Assembly: GCF_017353175.1 (NCBI RefSeq)
Contig: NZ_JAFMYW010000007.1
Span: forward strand, 248,001-312,000
Origin: Fibrella forsythiae
GTDB lineage: Bacteria > Bacteroidota > Bacteroidia > Cytophagales > Spirosomataceae
Length of the DNA: 64,000 nucleotides
Direction: 5' to 3'
In this document: positions 8,116 through 15,717 of the stretch, piece after piece
Layout: each line of letters opens with the position of its first letter
Numbering within the stretch: position 1 is the stretch's first letter
Made by a program: the position numbers and the translations under genes
The notes under the pieces: generated by a model
What the model saw: the letters and a program-made list of their open reading frames with translations, nothing else
The model's database searches: none
Told to the model about the DNA's origin: nothing

Positions 8116-8667
8116 TTACTGGTTAACTTCATAGGGCGTTCCATTCCAATAGTCGAGTGCGGCCCGTTGGTTAGTCGTTAGCCGCAAGGTGTCAGCTACG
8201 TCAAACAGTGTAGGGTTTCGATTAATCTTGTTGATGTTGCGCCGTAGATTGTTGCGCTGGTTACTGTCCTTATTCCTGACGTTGTGCGCTGTGCGGCTAT
8301 ACTCATCCTCTTTCGAGCCTTTGACATATTCGCGGTGTTGGCTGGTGAGCGTCAGCAGCAGATCGTCGTTGTTACGTAGCATTGTCGCAGATACAAACCG
8401 TTGGCCCGCACGTGGCTGTTTGATAACCGCACCCGTAACCGGACAGACTACCGCCCCCGGCGTGGGTTCGCCCGGTGTGGTGATGCCCGGCGCGGGTGGT
8501 TGGTCTTGTATACCCTCGTCACAAAGTACCTCGGACCGCTTGTGAATCAATAAGTCACAATCTGGTGACAAATAGTTGGCAGATGACAGCGGCGCTAACT
8601 TTGTTATCGATTTACTATGCCAGTCCGTTTCATTCCATTGATGACGGTTTGAGCGGTGGTGCGGCAA
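8116..8667 (-). CDS. Hypothetical protein downstream of recombinase remnant
   Basis: Up to 183 residues, not recognised. The first about 20 codons lie antisense-free but inside the recombinase remnant's 3' end, so the true start is probably below 8604. The C-terminal 110 residues (from CPVTGAVIKQPRAGQRFVS) are basic and Asn/Arg-rich (NQRNNLRRNINKINRNP), suggesting nucleic-acid contact, and the preceding segment is Pro-rich. The single CPVTG does not make a zinc finger. Likely an accessory island protein. Confidence 0.5.
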   Translation of the reverse strand: MPHHRSNRHQWNETDWHSKSITKLAPLSSANYLSPDCDLLIHKRSEVLCDEGIQDQPPAPGITTPGEPTPGAVVCPVTGAVIKQPRAGQRFVSATMLRNNDDLLLTLTSQHREYVKGSKEDEYSRTAHNVRNKDSNQRNNLRRNINKINRNPTLFDVADTLRLTTNQRAALDYWNGTPYEVNQ

Positions 8668-8786
8668 TAGTAACGCTCGGTTGTGAGAACCGTCTTATGG
8701 CCAAGTATCCGACTCACTTCGGTCATGTTCAATTCACCCTCTAGAAATACGGATGAAGATGTTTTCCTTCCGGTCTTGATGGTCAT
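8604..8786 (-). pseudogene. C-terminal remnant of a tyrosine recombinase
   Basis: About 60 residues matching only the end of a phage-type integrase: a TGRKTxSSVFLEG stretch where the His-x-x-Arg box should be, then ILGHKTVLTTERYYC, carrying the GH box and the catalytic Tyr. The first Arg, the Lys and most of the catalytic domain are missing upstream, so it cannot be active. It differs in sequence from the intact integrase at 13390 and records an earlier element at this site. Confidence 0.7.
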
Positions 8787-9187
8787 GTGATACTCAAACC
8801 CAATAGCGGGGGCCCTTCACCGTCATTAGTAATAATGTCGCGTGAAGATAGAATGCTGTTGAGTATAGGAAAGGTGATTGATCTTTAGATCAATCCCTTG
8901 CAGTTATTGGCAGACAGCCAATAAAAAACCGAAGCGGTTGGAGCCAGCTTCGGTGTGCTTTGTAAAATTCAAATCCAGTCCAGCGGATGAGCAAGCAGTA
9001 CGCTTGCCCAGAGATTACAAAGTGCAAACTTAACAGGTCTGCAGAGATTTTGTTAACGGCTTCTTGGGTTAGAGTCAGCTGCCTCAGTTTAAAATAAGCT
9101 GGCGAGCCTAATTACCAATGACCATGGCCAGAAATGGTAAACCGGGAGGCGGCCGAGTTGGTGCCGTACGTGAACGCTCTCAGACGT
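8787..9187. other. Gap with two hairpins
   Basis: No gene seen. It holds TTATTGGC-AGACA-GCCAATAA (8904-8924) and CCGAAGC/GCTTCGG (8929-8953), two adjacent hairpins that could terminate transcription in either direction, and the left arm of the long stem at 9159-9202. Confidence 0.5.
8904..8953. terminator. Two tandem hairpins
   Basis: An 8-bp stem with 5-base loop (8904-8924), then a run of A and a 7-bp stem with 11-base loop (8929-8953). The A-run between them would give a U-tract for leftward transcripts. Confidence 0.45.
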
Positions 9188-9202
9188 TCACGTACGGCAC
9201 CA
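9159..9202. repeat. 18-bp perfect inverted repeat
   Basis: Arms 9159-9176 and 9185-9202 are perfectly complementary around the 8-base loop CTCTCAGA, and the core of each arm is the palindrome CGTACG. No T-tract flanks it, so it is not a standard terminator. It runs into the stop of the small gene at 9188-9397. Confidence 0.75.
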
Positions 9203-9397
9203 CTTAGCAACGGGTACAAAACCTCGATCAGATAAATTGATCTCGTAGAGATAAGACTGCGCCTCCTCCTCTTTTTGCTGCTCTTCAAGTGCTAATCGAG
9301 CCCTTGTCTCGTAGGCTATATACTCTTGCCACTGCTGCTCATAAAATTGATCAGACTGGCTGTCTTGATTGCCCTGCTCACTGGAAACTCGTGCCAT
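9188..9397 (-). CDS. Small acidic hypothetical protein
   Basis: 69 residues, Gln/Glu-rich with a probable helix (QQWQEYIAYETRARLALEEQQKEEEA written in two parts: QQWQEYIAYETRARL then ALEEQQKEEEA). The last codons fall in the right arm of the inverted repeat at 9159-9202. No family recognised; could be spurious. Confidence 0.35.
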   Translation of the reverse strand: MARVSSEQGNQDSQSDQFYEQQWQEYIAYETRARLALEEQQKEEEAQSYLYEINLSDRGFVPVAKWCRT

Positions 9398-9638
9398 ACA
9401 TTTACAACTGCTACAGGCGAAGTGCGACTTGAAATAAGCTCCCTAAAGTGAGCCAGGTGTAGACTCTTGGATGGGTTCGGCTCGATTATACCGGTTAGCC
9501 TCGTAGAAGGTGCGAATGATGCATAGTACCAGCGGCTCTTGCATCCAGCGCCCTCATATTACCACTATTGTTAATCTCTAGCCTGCTCTGTATCTTGCTG
9601 ACGGTGAACATTTACTCAACCTTTTTAACTTTTGCTTC

Positions 9639-11144
9639 ATGACCCGTTTCTATCAAACCACATTGATCGGTGGATGGCTATTATTCTTTTCAGGGGCAGT
9701 AATGGCTCAAAACCTAGTCATAAATGGTCCCCAATCGGCAACACCTGGCTATTTGAATACGCTTGTTGGCCCCAGTGCGGGTGCGGCTTTAATCAGAGAT
9801 AATCCCAGCAGTAGTATTGAAAACACCTTTATCGGGGCCGCTGCTGGACAAAATTTCACAAACGGCTCGGGAAGTACGTTCGTCGGCAACTCGGCGGGGG
9901 GGAGTGGTAACGGGGGCGCCAATACATTTGTTGGCTTCGCAGCTGGCTCAGTCAACAACGCTACGAATAACTCGTTTTTTGGTTATCAGGCGGGCACGGC
10001 CAACACGACAGGAACCTCTAATCTGTTTATGGGCTTTCAAGCCGGAGGACAGAACACCACTGGTACGGGTAACACATTCCTTGGTTTTCGGGCCGGAGGT
10101 TCTAACACCACCGGACGGTACAACACTTTCATGGGTGTACAGTCAGGTCTGAATAACACAACTGGCAGTTCTAACTTCATTATGGGTACCAATGCGGGCT
10201 TAGTCAACCGCACAGGCTCCGGAAACTTCTTTCTAGGTGATAACACAGGTAGTCGGAATGAGACTGGCAGCTATAATGTTTACTTAGGTACCAACGCTGG
10301 TGCTGGTGGTGGCAGTAACAACTTAGCCATCGGTTTCGGCAGCGGTGGCGGATTAGAGTCAGGTAACAACAACTTGTTCCTTGGCTTCGCATCCAGTGCT
10401 GGTGCACCAACGCTCTCCAACGCTGCAGCTATTGGCAACTACGCCCAAGTAAATGTATCTAATGCTATGGTGTTGGGGAACGGCATCAACGTAGGCATTG
10501 GCAACTCGGCTCCTACCGCCCGGCTACATCTGACATCAGGCGTAGCCGGACAATCGGGACTACGGCTTGAGAATCTAACGACCAGTTCGATCGCGTCGGT
10601 GCTTAATCGGACTAAGTTTCTAACCGTTGATTCAGTCGGCAACGTAATCCTGGGGAGTACAACGAACGGTGGCCGAGAATCGGCGGCCGAGAGTTTGTGG
10701 CATCGTGTGGGTGACTTGCTGCAAAGCCTGAACGGCGAATCGGTGGTCATAGGCAAGGGGGTCCACGAAACGCCGACAGGCTACAAACTCTTTGTTGAAG
10801 AGGGGGTCTTAACGGAGAAGGTCAAGGTCGCCGTTAAGAATACGAGTGACTGGAGCGATCATGTTTTTGCGTCCGGTTACCAGCTCATGGCTTTAGCGGA
10901 GGTTGATCAGTTTGTAAAAGTCAACGGGCATTTGCCGGGCATACCGTCAGCCGCGCAAATGGTTGAGCAGGGTAACAACCTGCATAAGACGGATGCCAAG
11001 TTATTAGAAAAGATTGAGGAGTTGACTTTGTACAGTATTCAGTTAGAAAAGGCTGATCAAGCTAAGCAACAGGAATTGAAACGGTTAAAGGCTGATATGG
11101 ATGAACTGAAGCAATTAGTGAAACAGCTTCTAGAAAAAAGATGA
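9639..11144 (+). CDS. Secreted repeat protein with YadA-head-like repeats (paralogue 3)
   Basis: A 501-residue exported protein. The signal peptide ends around SGAVMAQ. From about residue 45 to 290 there are 16-17-residue units such as NTFLGFRAGGSNTTG, then NVGIGNSAPTARLHL, a middle domain, SDWSDHVFASGYQL...HLPGIPSAAQ, and a coiled coil ending ELKQLVKQLLEKR. Over its last 200 residues it follows paralogue 2 closely (shared VAVKNTS, LLEKIEELTLYSIQLEKA), while repeats and N-terminus have diverged, so the two probably arose by duplication inside the island or its ancestor. No anchor or sorting domain. Role unknown; extracellular fibre or adhesin is inferred. Confidence 0.82.
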   Translation: MTRFYQTTLIGGWLLFFSGAVMAQNLVINGPQSATPGYLNTLVGPSAGAALIRDNPSSSIENTFIGAAAGQNFTNGSGSTFVGNSAGGSGNGGANTFVGFAAGSVNNATNNSFFGYQAGTANTTGTSNLFMGFQAGGQNTTGTGNTFLGFRAGGSNTTGRYNTFMGVQSGLNNTTGSSNFIMGTNAGLVNRTGSGNFFLGDNTGSRNETGSYNVYLGTNAGAGGGSNNLAIGFGSGGGLESGNNNLFLGFASSAGAPTLSNAAAIGNYAQVNVSNAMVLGNGINVGIGNSAPTARLHLTSGVAGQSGLRLENLTTSSIASVLNRTKFLTVDSVGNVILGSTTNGGRESAAESLWHRVGDLLQSLNGESVVIGKGVHETPTGYKLFVEEGVLTEKVKVAVKNTSDWSDHVFASGYQLMALAEVDQFVKVNGHLPGIPSAAQMVEQGNNLHKTDAKLLEKIEELTLYSIQLEKADQAKQQELKRLKADMDELKQLVKQLLEKR

Positions 11145-11642
11145 GTTTACGGCCGCAGCAGTAGTTGAGCTTATATACCACTCATGTAGAGGCTCTTGAG
11201 CTCATTACTAAATAAGCCAAAGCTTTTAAAAAGTATACATAGTTTGTGTAGCATTTCAATTTCCATATCAGCTACAGCTTACAATTGTTTTGATATTATT
11301 CAAAACGACTAGGTGACCTACCGACAAAACTGACAAAAGTCAAATTAGCCTTTCCAGGCGGCTTTACGACTGTCTTACAAAGGCTCGGTATGGCAATCAG
11401 ATAGTGATAGATTATTAGCCCAAATGTGGACAGCTCGCCCAGAATCTGAGCAGGCTGTCCACATTTGGCATATTACAATACTATTGTCCTTCGAGCACCT
11501 TTATAGCTCGTAAGTATTTAAGCACCTCCCGTTTGAGTTGGCGTCAAAAGTGGCAAAAAGCCAGCAACGCCAAATCTATTGGTCACTTGCTAATATGTCC
11601 CTTAATTGCATGTGGAAAGCTAAAGAGCTATTAGGCGCTTAT
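11145..11642. other. Gap with strong inverted repeat
   Basis: Nothing coding is supported. The main feature is the 15-bp inverted repeat at 11420-11468. The open frame continues upstream of the membrane gene to 11538 without any residue pattern that suggests it is translated. Confidence 0.5.
11420..11468. terminator. 15-bp inverted repeat, possible terminator
   Basis: Arms 11420-11434 and 11454-11468 pair perfectly around a 19-base loop. It lies 275 bases after paralogue 3 and lacks a clear T-tract, so a mobile-element end is an alternative. Confidence 0.45.
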
Positions 11643-11921
11643 ATGACCATTGAGAAGTTAATAAACTGGATTACACCCCTGATCCTAGGCGCTTTAGTGG
11701 GTCTCTACGAGATTCTGCATGGCTTGTACTACACGCTTTACGGAACACCCGACCAACAGCGAGACTATCCACTTGAGATTGTGCTAGGGCTGCCCATCAT
11801 GATTGGATGTCTGGGGGCACACTGGTTGATTCGACGTCTCGCGCATTCGAATACGCGCACCATCTGGTTGATTGAGTCGATCCTGGTGGGACTGGTTATC
11901 TACGGTCTTTATTGGTCTTAA
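11643..11921 (+). CDS. Small membrane protein, unknown
   Basis: 92 residues beginning MTIEKLINWITP, with three likely membrane helices (LILGALVGLYEILHG, LEIVLGLPIMIGCLGAHWLI, TIWLIESILVGLVIYGLYW) and a polar loop with TPDQQRDYP. No family recognised. The ATG at 11643 is preferred because the longer frame adds a Lys/Gln-rich stretch with no membrane or domain character. Confidence 0.55.
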   Translation: MTIEKLINWITPLILGALVGLYEILHGLYYTLYGTPDQQRDYPLEIVLGLPIMIGCLGAHWLIRRLAHSNTRTIWLIESILVGLVIYGLYWS

Positions 11922-12043
11922 CCGTGTAAATTTTGCCTGACCTATTGCTTAAATAGAGTCTGTTGGTAGCATATGCTTCGACTCAACATAGAAAAGTCAC
12001 GTTTAATCAATACTAATTGGGTCACAGATAGACTTTTACCCAA

Positions 12044-12077
12044 TATGTCTTTTGGGAGCTACACACCAAAAGACATA
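12044..12077. terminator. 12-bp inverted repeat before IS element
   Basis: TATGTCTTTTGG (12044-12055) and CCAAAAGACATA (12066-12077) pair perfectly with a 10-base loop. It lies between the small membrane gene and the IS left end and may terminate the former. Confidence 0.5.
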
Positions 12078-12154
12078 TAAATGAATAACTGGACTTGCTA
12101 CATTTGACTGGAGAGAGTTTTTAGGCACATTTGGGGCCAAACCAGAAGGTACCC

Positions 12155-12562
12155 ATGAAAAAAAAGCGTGTATTCGACCGCACCGGCGGACCGGAGGCGT
12201 TTAGGAGAATGGCCCGCACCGGCGGACCGGTTAAGTTATCCCATGCAAAAGGCTCGGTTCAGGAGGCTGCTCGCGAGTTAGGCATCGATTCAAGCCGAAT
12301 CACTAAGTGGCGTCAAAACCACAAGAATTTCAGTCAATTAGCAACCCCGGCCGTTGGATTGAGCGAGGAACAGAAGCTGATCAAACGACTGCAGAAAGAG
12401 CTTAAAGAGGCTCAGCTTGAGCGCGACATACCCCAGCAGTCGGCATCTTCTCCAGGGGAGACCGCAGCGGCGGACCGGGGAAACTTTCCGATTTATAGCG
12501 GAACACGCCAATCAGTTTCCCACGGTCCGCCGCTGCGGTTGAGAAGATGTGCAAAGTGCTGA
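12155..12562 (+). pseudogene. IS3-family OrfA (HTH), disrupted
   Basis: Starts MKKKRVFDRT and continues with an HTH typical of IS3 OrfA (KGSVQEAARELGIDSSRITKWRQ split as KGSVQEAARELGID and SSRITKWRQ) and the following leucine-zipper helix (EEQKLIKRLQKELKEAQLERD). Two 15-base insertions containing ACCGGCGGACCG (about 12182-12195 and 12216-12230) keep the frame but add GGPEA and ARTGGP, breaking the helix before the HTH. Removing them gives RTFRRMAVKLSHAKGS, as expected for the family. The normal slippery A-run that fuses OrfA to OrfB is not intact. Confidence 0.75.
12461..12539. repeat. 17-bp GC-rich inverted repeat inside the transposase
   Basis: Arms 12461-12477 and 12523-12539 are perfectly complementary (ACCGCAGCGGCGGACCG) and the pairing continues inward as GGGAAACT/AGTTTCCC with one bulged base. 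Removing 14 bases at the left arm and 16 at the right restores an ordinary transposase frame, so both arms look like separate insertions. Confidence 0.7.
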
Positions 12563-13393
12563 AGGCCAGTAGCAGTGGCTACTATTATTGGCGCAAGCAC
12601 CCAGTCGGTGCCAGGCAGTCAAAACAAACTCAGTTGCTGGACGATATTCGAAGGGTACACACCCAGAGTCAATATCGATATGGCACCGGGCTGACGTTCC
12701 AGCCCCCGGATCGCTGATGAATTGCAGGAACTAGGCATAAAAGCGTCACGGAACCGGGTGGCCCGATTGATGCGCAAGGCAGCTATCCGTAGTATCATGT
12801 ATAAACAGTATCGTGTTCAGACGACCGACTCATCGCATGATTATCCAGTAGCTAAGAATCTGTTAAACAGAGACCTTACGGCTACTAAGCCAGGCCAGAA
12901 ATGGGTGTCCGATATTACCTATATTCCAACTGGTGAAGGCTGGCTATACTTGACAACTGTGCTGGATTTGGCAGATCGAAAGGTGATCGGCTGGGCATTG
13001 AGCGATACCCTGAAAGCCATCGATACGAGCGTGGCTGCGTGGCGTATGGCGCTCAAAAACAGGCGTATAAAGGGTGAACTTCTCTTTCATTCAGATCGTG
13101 GCGTCCAGTACGCTTGTACTGAGTTTAGAGAGCAATTAAAGGGACTGCCAGTCGTACAGAACATGAGCCGGAAAGGCAACTGCTGGGACAATGCCGTGGC
13201 GGAAAGCTTTTTCAAGACGTTCAAAAGCGAACTGGTGAACCATACTGATTTTCCGACTCGGAGTGTAGCGCGGTTGGCCACCTTCGAATATATCGAGGGT
13301 TGGTACAATCGTCGGCGGAAACAGTCAAGCCTGAACTATCAAACTCCCGCTCAACAAGAATCATATTTTTACACTTTCCCAATGGCCGCTTAA
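12547..13393 (+). pseudogene. IS3-family OrfB (DDE transposase), frameshifted
   Basis: The rve-type integrase core is long and otherwise well kept: WVSDITYIPTGEGW (first Asp), LLFHSDRGVQYA (second Asp), and NCWDNAVAESFFKTFKSEL (Glu). The N-terminal part (MCKVLKASSSGYYYWRKHP) is in another frame. A 19-base insertion forming the hairpin GGGCTG-ACGTTC-CAGCCC (12688-12705) shifts the frame and puts a TGA at 12692. Without it the join would read YGTRIADELQELG. The stop overlaps the integrase stop on the other strand by 3-4 bases. Probably inactive. Confidence 0.8.
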
Positions 13394-14796
13394 GAAAAAT
13401 CTCCAGTGTACTGTTGAAAGTCCATAGACGTTGAGGCAGCGGCAACTTGCTTTTGCCAGTGCTGGGCTATGATTTGTGCGTGCTGTTCTTCATCAAGTTT
13501 GATATACCGCATGAATGCTTTCTCTGTCTTGTGGCCAGTGATCTTCATGATCGTTATGGCTGGCACTCCGAGCACATACATGTTAGTTGCAAAGCTTCTC
13601 CTCGCTGTGTGCGTGCTGACGAGTTCCCACTTCTCAACGGAGCGTATAACCCGCTTTCCTCCCTTCGTTATGCCTTTGCATTCTTTCTGGGTGATTCCAG
13701 CAACTTGGCAAAGCTCCTTTACGTAATCGTTCATCTTCTGGTTACTGATCGCGGCGGGCAACGTACCTGCGTACTTATCGAGCATAGCCGTAACGACGGG
13801 GTGACAAGGTATAACGACCTTACCTTGCGTCTTAAACTGCTCCATCCTGATAAGCCCGTTGCTGATGTATTCTGGCCGTATGGCCGTGAAATCAGAGAAG
13901 CGAAGCCCGGTATAGCATCCGACTAAGAACAGACCTCTGACGCGCTCCAATCGCGATTTGCCGGTGAGGTCTAAATCAATCAGTAGCTTTAATTCTGGCT
14001 CGGTCAGATACACGCTGTCAGCATCTTCTTTCATCACCTTGAACCGGCTGTTCTTGTATTCAGGGTTTACCTCAACGCCTAACGTCTTTGCCTTGGCGGC
14101 CGCTTCGTTGAGGAATACTTTCAGGGTATGTAAGTACTTACCTACACTGTTCACGGCTAATCCTTCGCGTTTGGCGGGCTCCTTCTTTTTGGTCGCTTCC
14201 TCTCCCCCTTTTTGGCTTCCTCTCTTCTCCGGTCCTTTTTTGGTCAGGTACGTTGTGAAGGCTTCGTAGAATGCCAGGTCCATCGTATCGAAGTCTACCG
14301 GCCGATGGTACTCTTTCGCGAAATCACGAAGTACCTTGACCGTAGTTCTGTACTTCTGTATCGTGCGGTAATGGATCTGCTTCCCCGTTTCGATGTTAAC
14401 CCGTTCGTTGGCGGTCTCGATAAACCTGTCAATGAAGGTAAATAGAGCGGGCTGCGTTGGCTCCTCCTTAGCTACTGGCTTAAGGTATTCATCAATACGG
14501 GCCCTAACACTCTGTTTTGTTAAAGGAATGAGATTTGCCTTCATATCACTTATGATTGCCTTGATCTTTTCCTCTGTATTACCTAACCAAGTGTTTATAT
14601 CGGCCTTATCAGTGGCCGCAACAACATTCTTTACCCGGTTAGTACCTATATTCCAGTGTGCGGGTAATACCTTCCAGCCTGAGCCAACGTTGAGGCGCTG
14701 GTTCTCGAATCGTACTACACAGATAATAGGCGTTGGTTTGGTTGCCTTTGAATCACGAAGCAGGTAAGTAACGGGTGAATCAGCGGTACGAGCCAT
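13390..14796 (-). CDS. Tyrosine recombinase / site-specific integrase of the island
   Basis: 468 residues with the three-part layout of Bacteroidota island integrases: an N-terminal arm-binding domain (TPIICVVRFENQRLNVGSGW), a SAM-like core-binding domain (VDFDTMDLAFYEAFTTYL) and a catalytic domain. Catalytic residues are visible: Arg in CYTGLRFSDF, Lys in MEQFKTQGK, His-Arg in STHTARRSFATN, His in ITGHKTEKAF, and Tyr in FMRYIKL. It should join and excise the island at the tRNA-Met 3' end. It starts 200 bases inside the right att repeat, next to GTGTACGG sites. The last about 12 codons derive from the IS right end, so the natural C-terminus may be replaced, but this lies after the catalytic Tyr. 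It is the only part of the island carrying the GGTACGT motif (two copies). Confidence 0.92.
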   Translation of the reverse strand: MARTADSPVTYLLRDSKATKPTPIICVVRFENQRLNVGSGWKVLPAHWNIGTNRVKNVVAATDKADINTWLGNTEEKIKAIISDMKANLIPLTKQSVRARIDEYLKPVAKEEPTQPALFTFIDRFIETANERVNIETGKQIHYRTIQKYRTTVKVLRDFAKEYHRPVDFDTMDLAFYEAFTTYLTKKGPEKRGSQKGGEEATKKKEPAKREGLAVNSVGKYLHTLKVFLNEAAAKAKTLGVEVNPEYKNSRFKVMKEDADSVYLTEPELKLLIDLDLTGKSRLERVRGLFLVGCYTGLRFSDFTAIRPEYISNGLIRMEQFKTQGKVVIPCHPVVTAMLDKYAGTLPAAISNQKMNDYVKELCQVAGITQKECKGITKGGKRVIRSVEKWELVSTHTARRSFATNMYVLGVPAITIMKITGHKTEKAFMRYIKLDEEQHAQIIAQHWQKQVAAASTSMDFQQYTGDFS

Positions 14797-14816
14797 AGAC
14801 GTTTAGCGGGCTTATT

Positions 14817-14857
14817 CCGTACACCAAATATAAGTCTGTGTACGGTATGGTGTACGG
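14817..14857. promoter_or_regulatory. Right set of putative integrase arm sites
   Basis: Direct pair GTGTACGG at 14838-14845 and 14850-14857, spaced 12 bases as at the left end, plus an inverted copy CCGTACAC at 14817-14824. The cluster lies directly upstream of the integrase ATG, so it may also allow the integrase to control its own promoter. Confidence 0.55.
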
Positions 14858-14997
14858 AATAGCTTAACTTATTCATGTTCGGCCTAATCCTACCTAACTA
14901 CTCTCCTATCCTAAACGTGGCTTTAATGATTAAATAAGGGTATTTCATGCTGGTAACTCTCTTGAATCGAAAACATAGAATTAGGTAGGTGAGAGCG

Positions 14998-15009
14998 TGC
15001 TCCCCGCTA
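14998..15009 (+). repeat. attR core
   Basis: TGCTCCCCGCTA, an exact copy of the last 12 bases of tRNA-Met; beyond it the sequences of the two ends differ. Confidence 0.75.
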
Positions 15010-15035
15010 CTTAATATCGTGTTGTTCACCGATTA

Positions 15036-15065
15036 GCCAACCCGCCCAAAAAGCGGGTTTTTGGC
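15036..15065 (+). terminator. Original tRNA-Met terminator
   Basis: GCCAACCCGC...GCGGGTTTTTTGGC: the 7-bp stem AACCCGC/GCGGGTT with loop CCAAAAA is followed by a T-run. It has no gene just before it except the att copy of the tRNA end, so it likely ended the tRNA transcript before integration. Confidence 0.7.
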
Positions 15066-15229
15066 ATTTATGGGCCCATTCATATCGACTTTAGCCAGAT
15101 ATGTCAACACAATCCCAACGGATAGTTAACTGATCTATCCACATGATAGTCAATACTTTATAGATAAAGATGGTCGTTTTTATGACCATCAGCTGACCCT
15201 ATCCGTAAGCCGAAGGGAGCTTCTGCCTG

Positions 15230-15442
15230 TCAGGATCTTCCCTGTTTCAGCCACCTTGCCTTCATTGACTTTACCCTTCGCCCCAATCTGTCGAGAACGC
15301 TGTATCGGTATTGATCTTCCTGCCAGTCCAGATCAACCAGATCTTTACGGACTGCAGTGCGCCGCTTTGCCCATCTGGATCCGGCATATCCTAATCCGAT
15401 CAGGATAGCCAGGATTAAAAGAATGATCGTACTCACTTCCAT
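15230..15442 (-). CDS. Small single-pass membrane protein
   Basis: 70 residues starting MEVSTIILLILAILIGLGYA, which is one membrane helix, followed by a strongly basic cytoplasmic tail (SRWAKRRTAVRKD, RRVKSMKARWLKQGRS). No family recognised. ATG start, single frame, good codon character. Confidence 0.5.
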   Translation of the reverse strand: MEVSTIILLILAILIGLGYAGSRWAKRRTAVRKDLVDLDWQEDQYRYSVLDRLGRRVKSMKARWLKQGRS

Positions 15443-15717
15443 TTCGTTCCGGGTTGTTCAGGTAGCTGTTGATTGACGCCTACCGAAGCAGGCTACAGGG
15501 AATAACCATAAACTGAGCGACATGGCTATCTACCTGATCGACTTTCGGGAATCTGGCTACGCCCGCAAGCAGCTTCCTGCTTCATAGGTCGGGTAGGTGT
15601 TTTGCCACTTCGGTAGAATAAACCGGGGCCGACTTCATATAAACAGGCTGTAATACTTGAGTTGGTAACCAGCGCTATGGTAAACCTGATCTACTTTACT
15701 ACTTTCATTACCTATCT

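Larger units (their letters stand above)
12090..13424 (+). mobile_element. Decayed IS3-family insertion sequence
   Basis: About 1.33 kb, with two reading frames of IS3 type. Terminal inverted repeats are proposed at 12090-12113 and 13401-13424: they start TGGACTT and end ACTGGAG, matching in 19 of 24 positions, and have the TG...CA ends of the family. No target duplication is evident (AAC left, TAG right). The right end lies inside the 3' end of the island integrase, so the element inserted into or next to that gene. Both reading frames carry short insertions that break them. Confidence 0.75.
3569..15009. mobile_element. Integrated genomic island at tRNA-Met, 11.4 kb
   Basis: The island is bounded by a direct repeat TGCTCCCCGCTA, present as the tRNA 3' end (3569-3580) and again at 14998-15009. 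A tyrosine recombinase gene lies just inside the right repeat. Paired GTGTACGG sites lie about 60 bases inside the left repeat and about 140 inside the right one. Beyond the right repeat is a U-rich hairpin (15036-15065) that would be the tRNA's original terminator. Contents are three paralogous secreted repeat proteins, several small unknown genes, a recombinase remnant and a decayed IS3 element. No conjugation, replication or phage structural genes are seen, so it probably moves with help or no longer moves. Confidence 0.8.
14797..15229. other. Right island end and tRNA terminator region
   Basis: No gene. In order it holds GTGTACGG-type sites (14817-14857), the att repeat (14998-15009), and the hairpin at 15036-15065. 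Bases 15066-15229 are chromosomal and show nothing further. Confidence 0.6.

Noticed and set aside
8604-8667. First codons of the hypothetical gene at 8116-8667
   Set aside because: They run through the end of the recombinase remnant in another frame; translation probably starts further down, although no clear ATG marks it.
12085-13429. Target-site duplication for the IS3 element
   Set aside because: Bases outside the proposed inverted repeats (AAC and TAG) do not match, so none is claimed.
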